From positions 1 through 33,065 of the forward strand of contig JAHQVP010000220.1 of assembly GCA_019634275.1 (NCBI GenBank): DNA of 33,065 bases. The letters are read 5' to 3'. Under the pieces are notes generated by a model, which was not told the origin of the DNA, ran no database searches, and saw only the letters and a list, made by a program, of their open reading frames with translations. This document shows positions 32,517 to 33,065 of this stretch, one piece after another (position 1 is the first letter of the stretch; every line of letters begins with the position of its first letter). The DNA comes from Saprospiraceae bacterium. Its GTDB lineage: Bacteria > Bacteroidota > Bacteroidia > Chitinophagales > Saprospiraceae. The translations under genes and the position numbers were made by a program.

Positions 32517-33065
32517 GTCTTACAGGTTATGATGATCGTAGTGCCTTGTCCCAAAACGCTTGTTATCTGAAAATCCCAGCCGTGCGCATCGCAAAGCTTC
32601 TTTACATAGTGCAGCCCCAAGCCAAAACCTTTGGCATTGTGCACGTTGCCGGTTGGCACCCGATAGAACTGATCCGTAACTTTCTTCACGTCCTCTGGGG
32701 CAATTCCGATTCCTTGATCAGTGACTCGAAGCTCAAAATCTCCCTGGTAGTGTGTAGCCACTGTGATCATGGGTTGTGCATCAGAGTACTTTATCGCATT
32801 GTCCAGGAGATTATGCAGGATGTTGGTCATGTGGTGTCGGTCGCACAGCACGACCGAAGAGCCGGCTTGCAGATCGGTCTCAATCACGGTATCTGACTTG
32901 GTCGCACTTTCAATCTGGTCAGCAATGACTTCATTGATCAGGACGTGCATGTCGACTGGCTGCTTTTCCAACGTGATGCTTCCTCGACGTACATCAGCAA
33001 TCTGCAGCACCCGCTCTACTTGATTGCTCAAGTGCTCCCCCTGCGATTGGATGATGCCTGCATAG
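32513..33065 (-). CDS. Sensor histidine kinase, C-terminal part (partial)
   Basis: The frame is open to the window edge on the minus strand, so the 5' portion (sensor domain and H-box) is missing; the apparent start at 33031 is an internal TTG. Residues read ...YAGIIQSQGEHLSNQVERVLQIADVRRG, which is the second helix of the HisKA dimer. Then come the N-box LHNLLDNAIKYSD, the G1-box VTDQGIGIAPED, QFYRVPTGN and the G2-box KGFGLGLHYVKKL of the ATP-binding domain. It would phosphorylate the adjacent response regulator. The 4-bp overlap marks them as a cognate pair. Confidence 0.92.
   Translation of the reverse strand, partial: YAGIIQSQGEHLSNQVERVLQIADVRRGSITLEKQPVDMHVLINEVIADQIESATKSDTVIETDLQAGSSVVLCDRHHMTNILHNLLDNAIKYSDAQPMITVATHYQGDFELRVTDQGIGIAPEDVKKVTDQFYRVPTGNVHNAKGFGLGLHYVKKLCDAHGWDFQITSVLGQGTTIIITCKT

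Overview
This window is chromosomal DNA of a Bacteroidota bacterium, most likely a Saprospiria-type (Lewinella/Haliscomenobacter-like) marine or activated-sludge lineage. That placement is inferred from gene content: type IX secretion (T9SS) cargo with both type A and type B C-terminal sorting domains and SprB-like repeats, a Bacteroidota-type three-subunit succinate dehydrogenase, the moxR-DUF58-batABCD cluster, a lipoprotein form of LptC, many small lipoproteins, and promoter-like TTG-N19/20-TAnnTTTG patterns with few Shine-Dalgarno sites. I see no phage, transposase, CRISPR, rRNA or tRNA.

Layout. (1) 1-1838: the 3' end of ileS converges on, and overlaps, a wecA-like/crcB gene pair. (2) 1908-4866: four exported proteins of little-known function on the minus strand (two lipoproteins, a DUF547 protein and a DUF2807 adhesin-like repeat protein). 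(3) 5066-7060: a MATE exporter and a DHFR/RibD-like reductase on the plus strand. (4) 7094-11906: an apparent operon of a 996-aa T9SS cargo protein, lptC and a CNNM/CorC-type membrane protein. (5) 12045-15403: a second operon of a conserved hypothetical, RNase R and a NarL-type response regulator. (6) 15647-19089: sdhCAB on the plus strand, with a candidate promoter and a 17-bp dyad upstream. (7) 19174-20472: a secreted serine hydrolase with a T9SS type A tail. (8) 20473-21269: the only long gene-free stretch, about 800 bp between convergent genes. It holds several inverted repeats, a GC-rich tandem/hairpin element and a rod-like RNA structure ending in a U-tract, all unexplained by genes. (9) 21270-30537: a nine-gene minus-strand cluster moxR, DUF58, BatD-like membrane protein, batA, batB, batC, a one-domain BatD paralogue, batD and asnS. 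(10) 30579-33065: an unknown exported protein on the plus strand, and on the minus strand a two-component system (kinase cut by the window end) whose genes overlap two tiny lipoprotein genes.

How the genes work together. The Bat cluster encodes a MoxR AAA+ ATPase, a DUF58 protein, two membrane-anchored VWA proteins, a TPR protein and BatD-type periplasmic proteins, which in this phylum are thought to form an envelope complex linked to stress tolerance. sdhCAB is complex II. lptC belongs to LPS export. rnr is in RNA turnover and shares a transcript with a response regulator that has no nearby kinase.

Most promising undescribed items: the structured RNA candidate at 21089-21164 with a short ORF and Shine-Dalgarno-like site just upstream; the pair of small, apparently related lipoproteins translationally overlapping the two-component system; the one-domain BatD paralogue; and the dyad upstream of sdhC. 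Coordinates, motifs and overlaps were read directly from the sequence. Family functions are from general knowledge. No database search was possible.
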